Shown: in pieces, positions 35,901 through 47,433 of the stretch
Layout: every line of letters starts with the position of its first letter
How positions within the stretch are numbered: position 1 is the stretch's first letter
DNA from: Diphasiastrum complanatum
Taxonomy: Eukaryota; Streptophyta; Lycopodiopsida; Lycopodiales; Lycopodiaceae
NCBI GenBank assembly: GCA_029204225.1
Contig: CM055100.1
Coordinates: forward strand, 31,078,149 to 31,142,148
DNA length: 64,000 nt
Direction: 5' to 3'
Program-made: the position numbers and the translations under genes
Notes under the pieces: model-generated
The model's database searches: none
Told to the model about the DNA's origin: nothing
Seen by the model: only the letters and a program-made list of their open reading frames with translations

Positions 35901-37581
35901 AACATCCTTCAATTGATCTACCACATCTTTGATTATTATGTCATAGCTTCTCCCTCACTCATCTTCAAGGTATGAAACTTTTGCTTGAGGGAGAGGATCC
36001 TAGTGGCAGAAGATGTCTCAAACATTTGTTGGAATTTCTCCCAAGCCTCCCTAGGTGATTTGACATCAGTGACATGTGGAATAAGGCTATCCTTAATAGA
36101 CATATTGATTATGGCTAGTGCTCTACTGGTTCTTTTATCAAAAACCTTTTTCCTCTTGAAAGTTGCATCCTCCTCATTAGATGTATTATTTTCAGGAGGA
36201 GATTCTTCTGCTCCTATTGTCAAATCCCATGGATCTAACATAACTAAAACATTCTTGATTATAAATTTTTAAACCATGTAATTTTTACCATTCAATTTGG
36301 AACTTTCACCAAGGGAAATAAATTCTCCCTTTTCAGCCATGAAGTATATGTAAAGATCTTCCTAGAAACCACACCAAAAAGATTAGAAAATACCTTATAG
36401 ATGAAATATGATCAAAAAACCAGATTTTAAGGCCAAATCTTTACTAATGAGTAGTTGTATGTGGATGTTGATGATCACAAGACACTTTTGATAGAAATCT
36501 GCACCAAAAATGTGATATGAACAAAGATACTTTTCAAGGATGCCAAGAGTCCTATCCTGAAAAATGCAAAGTTTGGAGGAGGTTGGATCTTAGTTGTTTT
36601 GATACCAAATGTAGGTGATTTCAAATGCTATTGGGTTGAATCTAAGATGCTAACAATCAATAACATTGAACACGTTCAAATCTGGAAAATAGTGGACAGC
36701 CATAGAACAACAGTCCTCAAGAAAGAGGAAGCTAAAATTGAGAGAGAAAACTCAAAGCTTGTATTGCACAAATGAATCCCTCTTGTTCTCTTAATGTGGA
36801 GAGATACAAATAGATGGGGCATGGTATATGTAAAGGCTAAAGAATGGAGAACCAAACACCAATAGCCCATGAAATTGAATAGCCAACAAATGTAACTCCT
36901 CATAGGAGTGAATATGAGGTGTTAAACTCATATGAACTAAAGGCCATTTTCCACCTGTGAAACGCAGCCCCTCGGGAAACAAGAAACATGATACGGGAAA
37001 CGGGGAAACGATATACATCATATGACATAAAATTTAGAATCTAGATACTATAGAAAATTCTTTTAGCAACATTTCTGAGAAAAAACATAGCTTGCTGTCC
37101 AGCGATCTTGTTTCCAGCTCGATTCTGAAAAAAAGTTTGTGGCAGACCCCCCAGCAGGATTCCGACCTACTTCAGGTGAGATTCCGGCCATTTTCAAGCC
37201 ATTTTCAGGCAGATATACTTTCTTGCAGCATTTTGGGTCATTTTTTAAGGGTTAAAAAGAAAAACCGTTTCCCAACAAAAGGTGTTCTGGGAAACGAATA
37301 GGAAATGCGTTTCCCTGATGGGGAAACGACCGTTTCCCAAGGGGCGTTTCCATGTTCGAGGAAACGAGATATACTGGGAAACATGTTTCCCCAATACTAA
37401 TGTCCCGATGGGTATACAACATTGGTAAGGTCTAATTTTAACATTAAACTTGACATTAGACCATAGAACAATTCGCAAGAGTTTGATTTGTTAGATATAC
37501 TTTGTACTTGAAAATTATGGTCCTCGTACTTGGGGAACAAAGCAGCTTGTCCAATAGACAGTTCGTTTGAGCATGGAAAAG

Positions 37582-37618
<37 letters not shown>

Positions 37619-38738
37619 GCTTAAAAGCAAAGCGATCATTTTTCACAAGAATTGGCTGCCAAATTCTGTTAGAGTGAGCCCTTACGCAAAGTGAGTTGGC
37701 CTCAATAAATGTAAGTAGATAGGGCATAAAAGATTAACATTGGAATCTGCAGAGTGGAAACTTTTCTGCAGAAATACCTTGAATAACGAGTTTTTAGCTA
37801 GACTAGGTTTTTTCGGTGAACAAAAATATCCAGCAATAGGTGTGAAAGGTTAATATCTTTTGGTAGGAAGTAGCCAGGTTTTCTGTATGTTAAGGCAAAG
37901 ATGATCAGCAAGTGGTTTATTCATTCTTCTTCAAAGATAGACATTTTAGATGCTATTAGTTTGGAACTATCTATCTATCTGGATGGAAAGGGGCTCCCTT
38001 TTTAGCCCCTGAACGATTTGACTAGATCTATGGGGGTGCTTTGTGTTGAATAAGTGGCGCTTTGTGAATTGCACAATTGCAACATTTTAGTGGCATCTTT
38101 GGTCTCTCTTTCATGTCAAAACACACACCAAAATGACTCTTTTAGTGTTTTGTACCTAAGACCATGAACTCTTTATTGTTTTCTTGTAGCTTTGCAAGTT
38201 GAGCAAGAAATGACCTGGCTGTTACATCCTTTATTATTGGTTGCAGATGCTTTTCTTAAATTTTCAACACCCTTTTCCTACCTATATGTGCTGCTTCTGT
38301 GTTTTAGGTCTTTTACAAGTTCAGCTGCCTGATAATTTTGGATTTTTGCTAAGATTTTTGATTAAGTATGTTCTTAACAAGAAAAAATTCATAATACACA
38401 TTTGGATTGGACATCAATGTTGGCATCCTCTCTGCTTCATAGAAGAATGAATTGTAGTTGTTGAAGCTTCTCTCTCTTTTGTGGAGGAAGATGTATTTCA
38501 ATGCATAAGATTTTTTTCTCTTCTAGGAATTTTCAGTTACGAGTCATTATACGATGCTCAAGAAGATATCTTGGCTATGCTGGTACTTGGATTCTATTGA
38601 AGATCAATTTTCACTCTTTTTGTTTTGAGCAGGTATTCTCCGAACATCAAAGAGATTAAAGTTTTATCTCACAGGAAGGTTCGAAGGGCGAAACTGTTCT
38701 ATTTGCGAGATAAACTTGCCAGATTGTCCAGTGTTTAA
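29931..38738 (+). CDS. RPL19: Organelle-type 50S ribosomal protein L19, five exons
   Basis: Exons are 29,931-29,960, 30,461-30,820, 33,986-34,072, 34,239-34,372 and 38,633-38,738. All introns have GT-AG ends, phases agree, and the spliced frame is 717 bases (238 residues plus stop). The L19 domain covers roughly residues 120-236: [20 protein letters not shown], then [41 protein letters not shown] and [16 protein letters not shown], the bacterial L19 fold that lies at the ribosomal subunit interface. The first ~110 residues are rich in Ser, Thr, Ala and Arg early and acidic later. That suits a cleaved organelle-targeting extension on a nuclear-encoded protein, but I cannot decide between plastid and mitochondrion. 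The start is the first ATG in frame and begins MASSSCLLN. There are no stops or lesions, in contrast to every neighbour. Introns 2 and 4 are long and repeat-bearing. Confidence 0.93.
30821..33985 (+). other. RPL19 intron 2 (3.2 kb)
   Basis: The donor is GTGATG at 30,821 and the acceptor TTTTAG at 33,981-33,985. No coding retroelement was recognised inside. At 31,715-31,830 the wording (AAATTGGCAAAAATCTAGCTTG) resembles the opening of the copia LTR at 41,051, so an LTR scrap may be present. A local repeat of about 40 bases with TTGAGCTTTTTATGA and GTCTAGCCATAGTTGATT occurs at about 33,757 and 33,840. Short accidental frames (minus 31,611-31,381; minus 32,601-32,365; plus 32,745-32,960) are not supported as genes. 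Confidence 0.6.
35314..36340 (-). pseudogene. Copia gag inside RPL19 intron 4, antisense
   Basis: On the minus strand the gag starts with ATG at 36,340 ([18 protein letters not shown]). A TGA replaces the conserved Trp of the NYxxW motif near 36,270. The UBN2 core follows ([34 protein letters not shown], then [16 protein letters not shown]). It ends with two zinc knuckles: [14 protein letters not shown], whose last Cys is lost, and [14 protein letters not shown], which is intact. Frame changes occur near 35,930 and 35,680. Protease and pol are missing. It is antisense to RPL19, so its own stops do not matter for the host gene as long as it is spliced out. Confidence 0.88.
36595..36607 (-). 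promoter_or_regulatory. Copia primer-binding site, minus strand
   Basis: The minus strand reads TTTGGTATCAAAA, one or two changes from the TGGTATCAGAGC primer site, between a copia gag start at 36,340 and an LTR edge at 36,610. Its position is exactly as expected. Confidence 0.7.
36610..36955 (-). mobile_element. 5' LTR of intronic copia (approximate)
   Basis: The LTR end next to the primer site is TGTAGG at 36,610 on the plus strand (CCTACA on the element strand). The outer edge is not certain. I place it near 36,955, just before the GGGAAAC-rich segment. There is no 3' LTR, so the insertion is either truncated or was later deleted. Confidence 0.45.
36960..37420. mobile_element. Candidate nonautonomous DNA transposon with GGGAAAC motifs
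   Basis: About a dozen copies of GGGAAAC or its complement GTTTCCC lie in two clusters, about 36,970-37,010 and 37,260-37,395, flanking a ~250-bp core free of them. Short motifs repeated in both directions near the ends, with no coding capacity, are typical of the subterminal regions of hAT-type and some other cut-and-paste elements, which bind transposase there. Terminal inverted repeats and a target duplication could not be identified, so class assignment is tentative. It lies in RPL19 intron 4 beside the antisense copia. Confidence 0.45.
37584..37616. repeat. (CT)n microsatellite in RPL19 intron 4
   Basis: A run of about 16 CT copies. The Arg-Glu frames on the opposite strand are artefacts. 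Confidence 0.95.
37621..38632 (+). other. Remainder of RPL19 intron 4
   Basis: Plant-intron-like, T-rich sequence without recognisable inserts, ending in the TTTTGAGCAG acceptor at 38,623-38,632. The earlier part of the intron, 34,373-35,313, is likewise free of recognisable features. Confidence 0.5.
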
Positions 38739-41050
38739 ATTTTTATATTTGTTAGAGTGATTTGATCAATTAATACACATGTTACATTCAGGCAATGCCT
38801 TGTATATCCAGTTGCATAGTTGTATTATCAAAAATAGTGGATTATTATATAAGGCATAGCCAGCGCATTTACCACAGTATTTTTTTATTATTTGAAAAAT
38901 CTGTAATTTTTTGTATGGCCATTTGTAATATGGATCCCGGGCTATTTTGCTGTTCTTTGTGCTTCACAAGGATTTTATGGCAGCTCATAACACTAGTGAT
39001 TGTGCTAGAATGCGTTGGATAAAAGTAAATGGCTGCAAAGAGCATTTGAAAATATAGTTTTGTGCACAAAGGACTACAGAATACCGACTTCATCCAATTT
39101 TAGAATATTATTGACTTTTGAGAGCTACTTGTGGGGATATCAAGCTTTTCAAGCTATTTAAGTTGCTGGATTACTGATTACGATCTATCGTAGTAAAGAA
39201 ACTGTACGATTAGAAATATGGAGAATGCCCGCTTTGGTAGAGCACATGCAATGAAGGTAAATCTATTTGTTGTTTAATGCCCCTTGTTATGCTTCATACA
39301 TGATCTTGTGTTAACACACGTGTAGCCTCATCTATGGTTCTTATATGCTACATCTACCTTGGTTGTCAATGTAGAGAATCTTCCATCTGATGTAGAAGGT
39401 AGGGAGTCTACTCTTGAACAACGTCAAGTGTGTGGGGGGCAATGCACTTGGAAAAGAGCATCCCGAGGGCACCAAAACTGAAGCAATGTCATTGTGGGCC
39501 ATGCAACTGAATATGCTAGTGTTGAACGTGGAAAAATGCTTTAGAAGAACCTGGGCCCAAAGTGCCAATAAAACGATTGGCCAAGGAGGCCTTTGGGTTT
39601 GTCTCATCAGCACCAACTTTCTGTATTCTCAGGCCTTGTGAGACAATTAGGGCAATCTCTTCAATTTAGCATGACTTATTAATAAAGCAAATGTGATGGA
39701 AAAAGGCCTACTAAAATGAAAAAAAAAAAAAAAAACTACCTTCAACAAAATGGATATACCTTTAGAGTTCTTGAAATTCTGAGGCACTATTTGTGCATTA
39801 GAGCAGTCGAGGAAAACTATGGCCCTAGACACACTCAAAGCATAGTCACCAGAAAATTATATCTTAATATGGGGCACATTAGGCAGAATAAATTGCCTTG
39901 GGGAGAACCTGTTCTACTTACGAATAAGAAAGACAAGGGGTTTTGCTGAATTTTTGAATACATGAAGCTTTCAAATGACAAAAGTTCCAAGTCAAGGTTA
40001 AAGACTCTAAGAACAATATATGAATCTGGATTGCTTATTATAATTAAAATCGGACATGTTGTAATAAGGATTAAGAAAAAAAGATTAAGAAGTGAAAATT
40101 TTAACAATCTAGAGTTGAGGAAGCCAAAATTTGTGAAAAGTATCAATTCACGATCTAATGACAAGCCAAAGTCTTAAGACAAGTGACGTCAATTTGCTCG
40201 TAATTTTGGAAGAAGGAACTTTCTAATGAGGAGTGCTAGTTTTGAAAAATTAGAATATGATGTTTGTTCCAAGTTGGATAATGCATAAGTGAAATCACCA
40301 ATCATGAACTGGTGAGTGCTTCATTGCACAATACAAACTATTGAGTCTATCTCCTCCAAAGAAGAGCTCTTCATTACATGCATATAAGTTAATAGGTATA
40401 TAGTTCATTTCAATTTGATAGTGGTGATAAAGAGAAATGGTATCAATCAAAACAACCAATAAAATTTTCTTCAAATCACAATATTTTTTGATTCATATAA
40501 TGATTATATGTAGCTATATAAGAGTGACAAAAGCATTACATCGTATACTTTTCAATATCTCACTTGTGATGTGGTAGGGATAGATTGTGATAGCATTAAT
40601 TCTTGGCAAGCCTTATAGATTTGAAATACATGATGTTTGTCTAGTCAAAATCAACACCTATAAGTTCTCAAAGTCTTGGGAACGTATTCACATCTTACAA
40701 TTCTTGCCTCCCAAGGCATATGCTTTGATTGTTTCAGCTCATCATTGCAATAAGCTGAACAAAATAAGCATGTATGCAACTTTTCCTATGAATTTTAGAT
40801 TTGATTAAAGGGATATAATACACTCAAAGATCAACACATTCATTGAACTGAATAGAGCACCTTAGGTTTGTGATCCATTTCTTGAAGTTTGGATGTGGAA
40901 TGGCCTAGAATTGCCAAATAGTTAATGAGCTAGTTTGTCTTGATTTGTGTTGGAAAGTCATATGGACCTTATCAAATCTAAAAAAAAGATCCTTTTATTG
41001 TCTCTTGAATGTGATTATACTTGGAGTTTGGTACATACCATCATTGCTTC
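38739..41050. other. Intergenic DNA downstream of RPL19
   Basis: It holds the 3' untranslated region of RPL19 at its left end (extent unknown), a short gypsy RT scrap (separate entry) and a poly-A run at 39,719-39,735. Other frames, such as plus 39,414-39,641 and plus 40,587-40,808, show no family motif. Confidence 0.4.
39858..39950 (+). pseudogene. Gypsy reverse transcriptase scrap
   Basis: About 30 codons resemble the N-terminal RT segment of Ty3/gypsy: NMGHIRQNKLPWGEPVLLTN parallels the [20 protein letters not shown] of the chromovirus at 18,960. Nothing before or after it is recognisable. Confidence 0.5.
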
Positions 41051-41694
41051 TGTGAAGAATTGCCAAAAATTGGCAAATCTAGCTTGATAAAAAACTATGT
41101 AGTATAATGTAAATTTTGTACACAAGATGCCACATGGCAATCCACTCCTAATGTAGGTTAGTTCAAGTCCATAGGGTTGGTCATGTCATTTTGGTAGTGA
41201 TTCCTAGTTTATAGGACTTAAATCCTAGATTTAAGGTGAAAATTGACCAACTAGCTATCTACCAAGCATGACTCTAGGAAATAGACTAGGGTTTCGTTTT
41301 AGGGCAAAAAGGCTGGGTTAACTTCCTTATTACATGCTGGAAATCCACCTAACTTCACAAAGGAAGTCGAAGAAGGAAGATTATTTTTGGAGTTCATTGG
41401 CAATCTCAAGCTAGTTCACTATGTACATTGAGTTTTTGTGATCCAAATGCAACCGAATCAATTTCAACTTGTTTCTCAGCTTGAAGGCCGTACTACAGAC
41501 TGTAGTACACACGAGTGGGCTCAGATTTCAATGTTGATCAATGCTTTTGATTGTTAATGCTTGTTGTTTGTCAAATTGCCAATCTAAATCAACTTTTTTG
41601 TGTCTAGTTTTTTGATAAATTGTTAAGCAAGCATCCAATCACTCTTGTGGATCTTTTGTAGTTTTTTATGGTCCTAAAGCACAATACTTTCACA
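41051..41694 (+). mobile_element. Copia 5' LTR followed by primer site
   Basis: The LTR starts TGTGAA at 41,051 and ends TTCACA at 41,694, a perfect 6-bp inverted pair, 644 bp in all. The primer-binding site follows without a gap. No coding region belonging to it is found in the next 1.2 kb, so the body is deleted or diverged beyond recognition. Confidence 0.75.
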
Positions 41695-41707
41695 TGGTAT
41701 CAGAGCC
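41695..41707 (+). promoter_or_regulatory. Copia primer-binding site
   Basis: TGGTATCAGAGCC directly abuts the LTR end at 41,694 and is a full match to the tRNA-iMet-type primer site. Confidence 0.9.
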
Positions 41708-42884
41708 AAGTACAAGAGCATTAACCATGGATCTATCAAATCCATTTTCAGCAGTTTTTGGTGCTAAAAACTAGTATTGAGAGGACACCCAAGTTAGAGA
41801 CGCTTGGGAATGGAAGCCAAGAGCGAAACAGAAGTTTTGACCTAGCAGTTCATCCTGTCTTTAAAGGTTAAAAGAAGTAGACTGGAGCGTCCAAAAGATG
41901 TTATGCATGTCACAACTACTCTGTACTTGACTCACACTCAAGCACACCATCAAACCACCAGGTTTGGCACACAAAGTATCATGCAAACAAAATGCTCATA
42001 CAAAGAGTTTACCACACTCTCGACCAACTGACTCGTCCCCAATCCGACTTGAACACAAGTGGACCACATGAGCGACAGGCTCAAACTGAGGAAATCCCAT
42101 TGCCACCATGAGACTTACATCCTCCATCTAGCTAGGCTGACATCCTATCAGACACTAACAAGCACAAACCTGTAAAGCTGACATAAATGAGCGACTGAGG
42201 CTCAACCTAAGGAAATCTTACTGCCACCATAAGACTATACCCTCACCAGATAGACAGCTAGTAGACATAGCAACAAGTCAATGAGCATAAATGACTACTT
42301 TGTTTCAGACGTGACAAATGCACAATCGCATAAAACTCTGACTCAGATCTAGACTCTTGTGACAAGGTAACATGCAAGCACACATTCATGCAAACCAACA
42401 CGAATATGTCAAATACATGACTGGGCTTGCACAAACTATGGTATCCTGTCATACCATCACCTGTCACCTGTAGATCCACTGCCACACCACTGGTCACCAA
42501 ATCAGGTCTCCAACCATGGCCCGCACCTGTAACCAAGATGCCCTCACGTCCAAGCATATCCAAATGACCAATAAGCCCTGAAAGCTGATCTCCATCCATT
42601 CCCCATGCTCCAAGCACAAGAGTCTACCAAGGACTCAATGAATGAATGTATGCAAAACTCACTATAGGCTATACCTGAGTAGCTCGCCCATCTCCCAGAG
42701 GTACTGATGATGACTTGCCTCTCCTACATCCCATGTAGGCTCAACTTCCCATGCTTGACGTTGCCAACTATGATTTGACCAGTACATAGGCCTCCCACTA
42801 AGGAGCCTATCTCACCAATACTATATCCATCATGTCAACCAAACCAAAGCAAATGCAGTCTAGATCCATTGCCGTGATGAGATA
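41708..42884. other. Unrecognised body, includes a ~45-bp repeat
   Basis: A block with GAGCGACAGGCTCAAAC, GAGGAAATC, TGCCACCAT and AGACT at about 42,072-42,115 recurs in diverged form at about 42,188-42,235. The minus-strand frame 42,617-42,258 (119 codons) is the longest here but has no recognisable motif, and I do not call it a gene. Confidence 0.4.
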
Positions 42885-43600
42885 TGTAAAAATGAACTAT
42901 GTATTCCATAGTGTCAGCTTTTTTGCATTTTCCCGAAATGCGAAACTGGCATAGTTCAACAGTTTAAACTATTTTGCAACAGCTTCCCCTTTTTCACATT
43001 TTCCCGAAATGCAACACTTAGGCACAGTTCAAAGTTCAACCACTTTAGGGCACCTTCGGCTTTTTCGCAAAATGCAAATAAAGAGAAAATTTCCAAAGGT
43101 CATTTACTTCAAGACTTGAACTGTTTTAGGGCACCTTCGACTTTTTCTCGAAAAACCTGATGAGAGAGAAAAAGCGAAGGTCGTCTATTTTGAACGAAGG
43201 ACGTTCCCAACCACTTCCCGAAAATTTGCAAAGTGAGAGAAAACAACTTCACGTAAAATGCGAAGTGAGAGAATTTGCGACATCCTTGTCCGCATCAACA
43301 TTCCTAATTCGTTGACAATATACACTATGTATAGTTGTCACAAAAGCCATATACTTCCAAGTACAACAGCTTATCTAATTAGGTGACAAACATTTAATGT
43401 AGTTAATACATGGATGCAATCTATAAATAAATTTGTAATTGCTATTTTATTGTGATTTAGTGTAATATAACAACAACATGCTTTTCTATCTGTGTATAAC
43501 GTAGATGAATGTTTGTTGTGATTGAATGCACTTTATTGATGTTTGATAACATTTGTTCACTCACTCTGATCAGAACACGGACGTCTATGACTCCTCAGTT
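42885..43600 (+). mobile_element. 5' LTR/leader of copia, left-truncated
   Basis: From 42,885 the sequence GTAAAAATGAACTATGTATTCC and the following ~70 bases match the element's 3' LTR at 46,876-46,960. The LTR start (TGTTGG) is missing, so the left end is truncated. A TATA box, TATAAATAA, lies at 43,422. The region 42,900-43,290 is filled with variations of CGAAATGCGAAA and GGGCACCTTCGACTTTTT. Confidence 0.65.
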
Positions 43601-43614
43601 CTGATCAGACGATG

Positions 43615-46555
43615 GCTGTCTTTCCTCAACTATCAAAGAACCTATTATCAGTCTCTAGGATAACTAATGAGGGCTACACTATTACTTTCTCATCTGAGCA
43701 GTGTACAATTTCGAGGAAGATACTACTCTAACTACATACACTAGAGTCAGAAAACTTTATGTACTCTCTCATTCAGTTGCATTAGCTAGTATCTCTAATG
43801 AAAATGTAAACGATAATGCTATTCTATGGCATAGTCGATTTGGACACGTGAATACAAGATCACTTTTCTATATGTGTTGTAATAACTTAGTTGATGAATT
43901 GTATTTCCCTTCTTTATTAGATAAGAAATCTTTCTTTTGTGAATCATGCGTCTACGACAAACACTCTAGAAGCAAGTCTCTTAAATCACATTCCATCAAA
44001 ACAAAGCATGTATTGGATCTTGTACATAGCGTTCTTTGTGGTCCAATGCCAACTCCATCCTTAAGAGATGCAATCTATTTTATCACTTTCATAGATAGTT
44101 ATTCTAGATGGTCTACAGTCATGTTCATTGAGCACAAATCTGAAGCCTTTGAATGCTTCAAGAGATTCAAGGCCATGGCTGAGACACAAATGTCTACAAA
44201 AGTGAAGGCACTCCGAACTGATGGTGGCGACGAATACCTCTCTAATGAGATGTCCGACCACATGGCTGAACATGGCATTATAAGATAGTTCACCACTTCC
44301 TATTCACCTCAACAAAACGAGATTGTAGAAAGAAAGAATCGAACTCTTCTCAACTCAGCTAGATCCATGCTACATCAAGCACACCTACCTGTGAACTTCT
44401 GGGCAGAAGCTATTGCCACAACCTGTTACGTGCAGAACAGATCCAGCACCAAAGCCATCAACAACAAACTCCTCATGAAGTTTGGCATGGGCACAAGCCT
44501 AGTGTCATCCATTTAAATCTTTGGTTGTATATGTTTTGTTCACATTCCTAAACAGCTTAGGAAGAAACTGGATCATAGGACAAATAAATGTGTTTTCATT
44601 GGCTATCCTGATGAACATAAAGCTTATAAAGTTTATGATCCATCCACCAATGTAGTATTTGTCTATAGGGATGTAATATTTCAAGAACATACATAGTATG
44701 ATTTCAAACAACCATCGATAAATGATGCTGTCATTTTATCCTATTTTACATAGCATGGAATCTTCCAACGATAATGGTTCTTCTACAGAACCTGCAGCTA
44801 CAGTGACAGAAGTCGAACCTGCAGCTACAGCGACAGAAGTCGAGCAGTAAACAATACTTGTCATCAGACTAGACCAAGCTAGCTCGAACAGATCTAGAGA
44901 AATTCAAGAAGAAGCATAATCACATCCTGGTCAACCAAACATCCGTAGATCCTCACGGACTCGAACAGTTCATGAGAGATATACACCTCAATCATTCTGG
45001 ACTTCATCAGAAGAACCAGAGAGCCTAGTCGAAGCAATTAACTCAAAGGATGTTGTGAAGTGACAAGAAGCTATGGAAAGCGAGCCAGACCTAGACACTG
45101 GTTGACTTCCCCACTCACAAGAGAGTTATAGACAACAAGTGGATCTTCAAGAAGAAGATCAACTCTGATGGTTCCATTGCTAAATGGAAAGCACGGCTGG
45201 TGGCTAAAGGATTCACTAAAGTCCAAGCAGTGGATTATCAAAAAATTTTCATTTCTATCATCAAGATGCAGTCATTAAGGACTCTGATTGCGTTAGCAGC
45301 CGCAGAAGACCTCAAAATGTACCAAATGGATTCAAGACAACATTTTTCAATGGCAACGTCAAAGAGGAGTTGTATACCTTCCAACCAGAAGGATTCGAAG
45401 TCAAAGCTTTGCCAAGAGCACAAAGTGTGCAAGCTGCACAAAGCAATCTACAGTCTGAAACATGCCGCAAGAGCATGGTTCGATAGAATCAACTCTTATC
45501 TCATTCAATTGGGATTTGCAAACAATTCAGTTGACTGTAATGTTTATTCGAAGCATATAGGCACCAATTCAGTTCACATAGCTCTTTACCTAGATGATGC
45601 ATTTATTTTGTCTAATGACACTTCTCTTCTACACACTACTAAGAGTGATCAGTCAAAGAAATTTGACATGACTGATTTAGGAGCTGTCCATTCTTTGCTA
45701 GGAATTCACATTATTAGAAATAGGTTTCAGAAGAAGATCTATCTTAGCCAACAGACATATCTAAAAGCATTTTAGAAAAATTCCATATGCCTGATTGCAA
45801 ACCAATTGATACTCCAACGGATCCAAGTATAGTATTGACTAAACTTTCTTGTGCTGATTTTGATAGTGAAGTACTCGACATAGCAAAGTACCCTTATTAT
45901 TCACTAATAGGATCTTTGATGTATGCAATGTTGTGTATAGACCAGATTTAGCATACACTGTAAGCATGGTAAGTCAATTCATGTCAAATCCTAGGATCAT
46001 TCATTGGAAAGCATTCAAGAGAGTGATGAGATATATTCAGAGAAGTTTTAATCACATTTTATGTTATGATGGAAATGCTATCGACCCACTCGTCCTACGA
46101 GGCTACTCCGACTCAGATTGGGGAGGAACAGTCTCTACTAGAAAATCAAGGGGACCGATTTCGTGGAGCTCAAGGAAGCAGAAATCAGTTGCACTTTCTA
46201 CGACTGAGGCATAGTACATCGCAGCATGTCAAGCTTCAAAAGAAGCTGTATGGATCACGTTGTTACTTCACGACTTACATCACACTCAGTTCAATGCTAC
46301 CACCATTCTGTGTGACAACTTGGGGGCTGTATTTCACTGTCACTGAATCCCAAATTTCATGGCAAATCCAAGCACATAGAAATCCAATATCATTTCATTT
46401 GGGAGAACGTTTTCTCAGGGCAAGCGATCCTTCAATACTGCTCCACAACAGAAATGGTCGCAGACATCTTCACCAAAGCGCTTCCCAGGATCAAGTATCA
46501 GAAGTTCTCAACATGCTGAACATGACGAAGATACCAAGGCACCAACCGTGACCTT
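43615..46555 (+). pseudogene. Copia pol: integrase, RT and RNase H
   Basis: The sequence enters at the end of protease (LSKNLLSVSRITNEGYTITF), so gag and most of protease are deleted. Then come the pre-integrase zinc region (LWHSRFGHV, CESCVYDKHSR), an integrase core with DAIYFITFIDSYSRW, KALRTDGGDEYLSNE and IVERKNRTLLNSARSML, and a connector broken by many stops. RT includes AKGFTKVQAVDYQKIF, a decayed first catalytic motif (QMDSRQHFSMA), LYLDDAFIL in place of YVDD, and FDMTDLGAVHSLLGI. RNase H has RGYSDSDWGGTVSTRKSRG and VALSTTEA, then LCDNLGAVFHC. Frameshifts occur near 45,345, 45,775 and 46,215. Confidence 0.92.
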
Positions 46556-46964
46556 AAAGGGGACTGTTGGAAATTAAGCCCACAGTTGTCTCTTTGGAAC
46601 TACAACTCAGACAACCAATTTATTTGAAGAACGTCTACAATGGGCTTCCGGCTGGTCTCTAGCGAAGGGTAACCAGTTCTATCATAATTTCAAGTTTAGA
46701 TGTTAAGCTCAATAATTTAAAGTCATTGAAGACTTGGCCATCTTCAAGGACTTCCACGAGATTAGCATTTAGAACAAGTTTGCAGAAATACATTACTTTC
46801 GTGACAGTCTGCAAAAATTACTCTAAGTGTCGCAACAGTCTGCATAAATACTCTAAGTGCCGCGACAGTTTGTAAAAATGAACTATGTATTCCACAGTGT
46901 CGACTTTTTTTGCAATTCTTCGAAATGAAAAACTAGCATAGTTCAATAGTTTAAACTATTTTGC
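46556..46964 (+). mobile_element. Copia PPT and 3' LTR, right-truncated
   Basis: AAAGGGGAC (46,556-46,564) directly precedes TGTTGGAA at 46,565, the start of the 3' LTR of the preceding pol. A ~33-base motif with GACAGTCTGCAAAAATTACTCTAAGTG appears about three times at 46,790-46,880. Similarity to the 5' LTR ends at about 46,964, where copia integrase sequence of another element begins, so the LTR is cut within U3. Confidence 0.85.
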
Positions 46965-46965
46965 A

Positions 46966-47395
46966 AAGCGTTGAAGTGTATCTTCTTAGATTATGATGTC
47001 CGTGTGAAGGGCTACATGTGCTTTGATCCCTTGGAGAGAAAAATGCACATTAGCCGTGATGTTATCTTTGATGAATCCATGATGTACAAGGATGGGGATG
47101 CTAAGAAAAGTGACACATCAACTCCTAAGGATGTTGTTGTGAAAATTCTTTTTTATGATGGACCATTTATGGACATTCTTGATGATGGACATGGTGATGC
47201 ACCTTGTGAAACCACTTTACGACCTTGTGAGACGAGATGGAGGGATAAGCCATTTGGATCCAAGAGAATTGAGGTTACAAGTGACAAACATAAGGAGAAA
47301 GATGTACATTGGGGTACATTTTCACTTGGAAGTAGATCACCTGATATTAACCTTCCTAAATGATATGAGTGATTGATGGAGAGTCATGACATAGA
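46966..47395 (+). pseudogene. Copia integrase C-terminal fragment
   Basis: KCIFLDYDVRVKGYMCFDPL followed by KMHISRDVIFDES is the conserved segment at the C-terminal end of copia integrases (KCIFxGYxxxxKGYxxxDPxxxKxxxSRDVxFDE). The open frame then runs through an acidic linker to 47,363. It is not part of the element ending at 46,964, which has its own copy of this segment near 44,585. Confidence 0.85.
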
Positions 47396-47433
47396 TGACT
47401 TTCATGAATCATCCAAAGAGAACTACGAAGATT

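Noticed and set aside
42258-42617. 119-codon minus-strand frame
   Set aside because: No recognisable motif, no splice or promoter context, and it lies in the presumed deleted body of a copia element.
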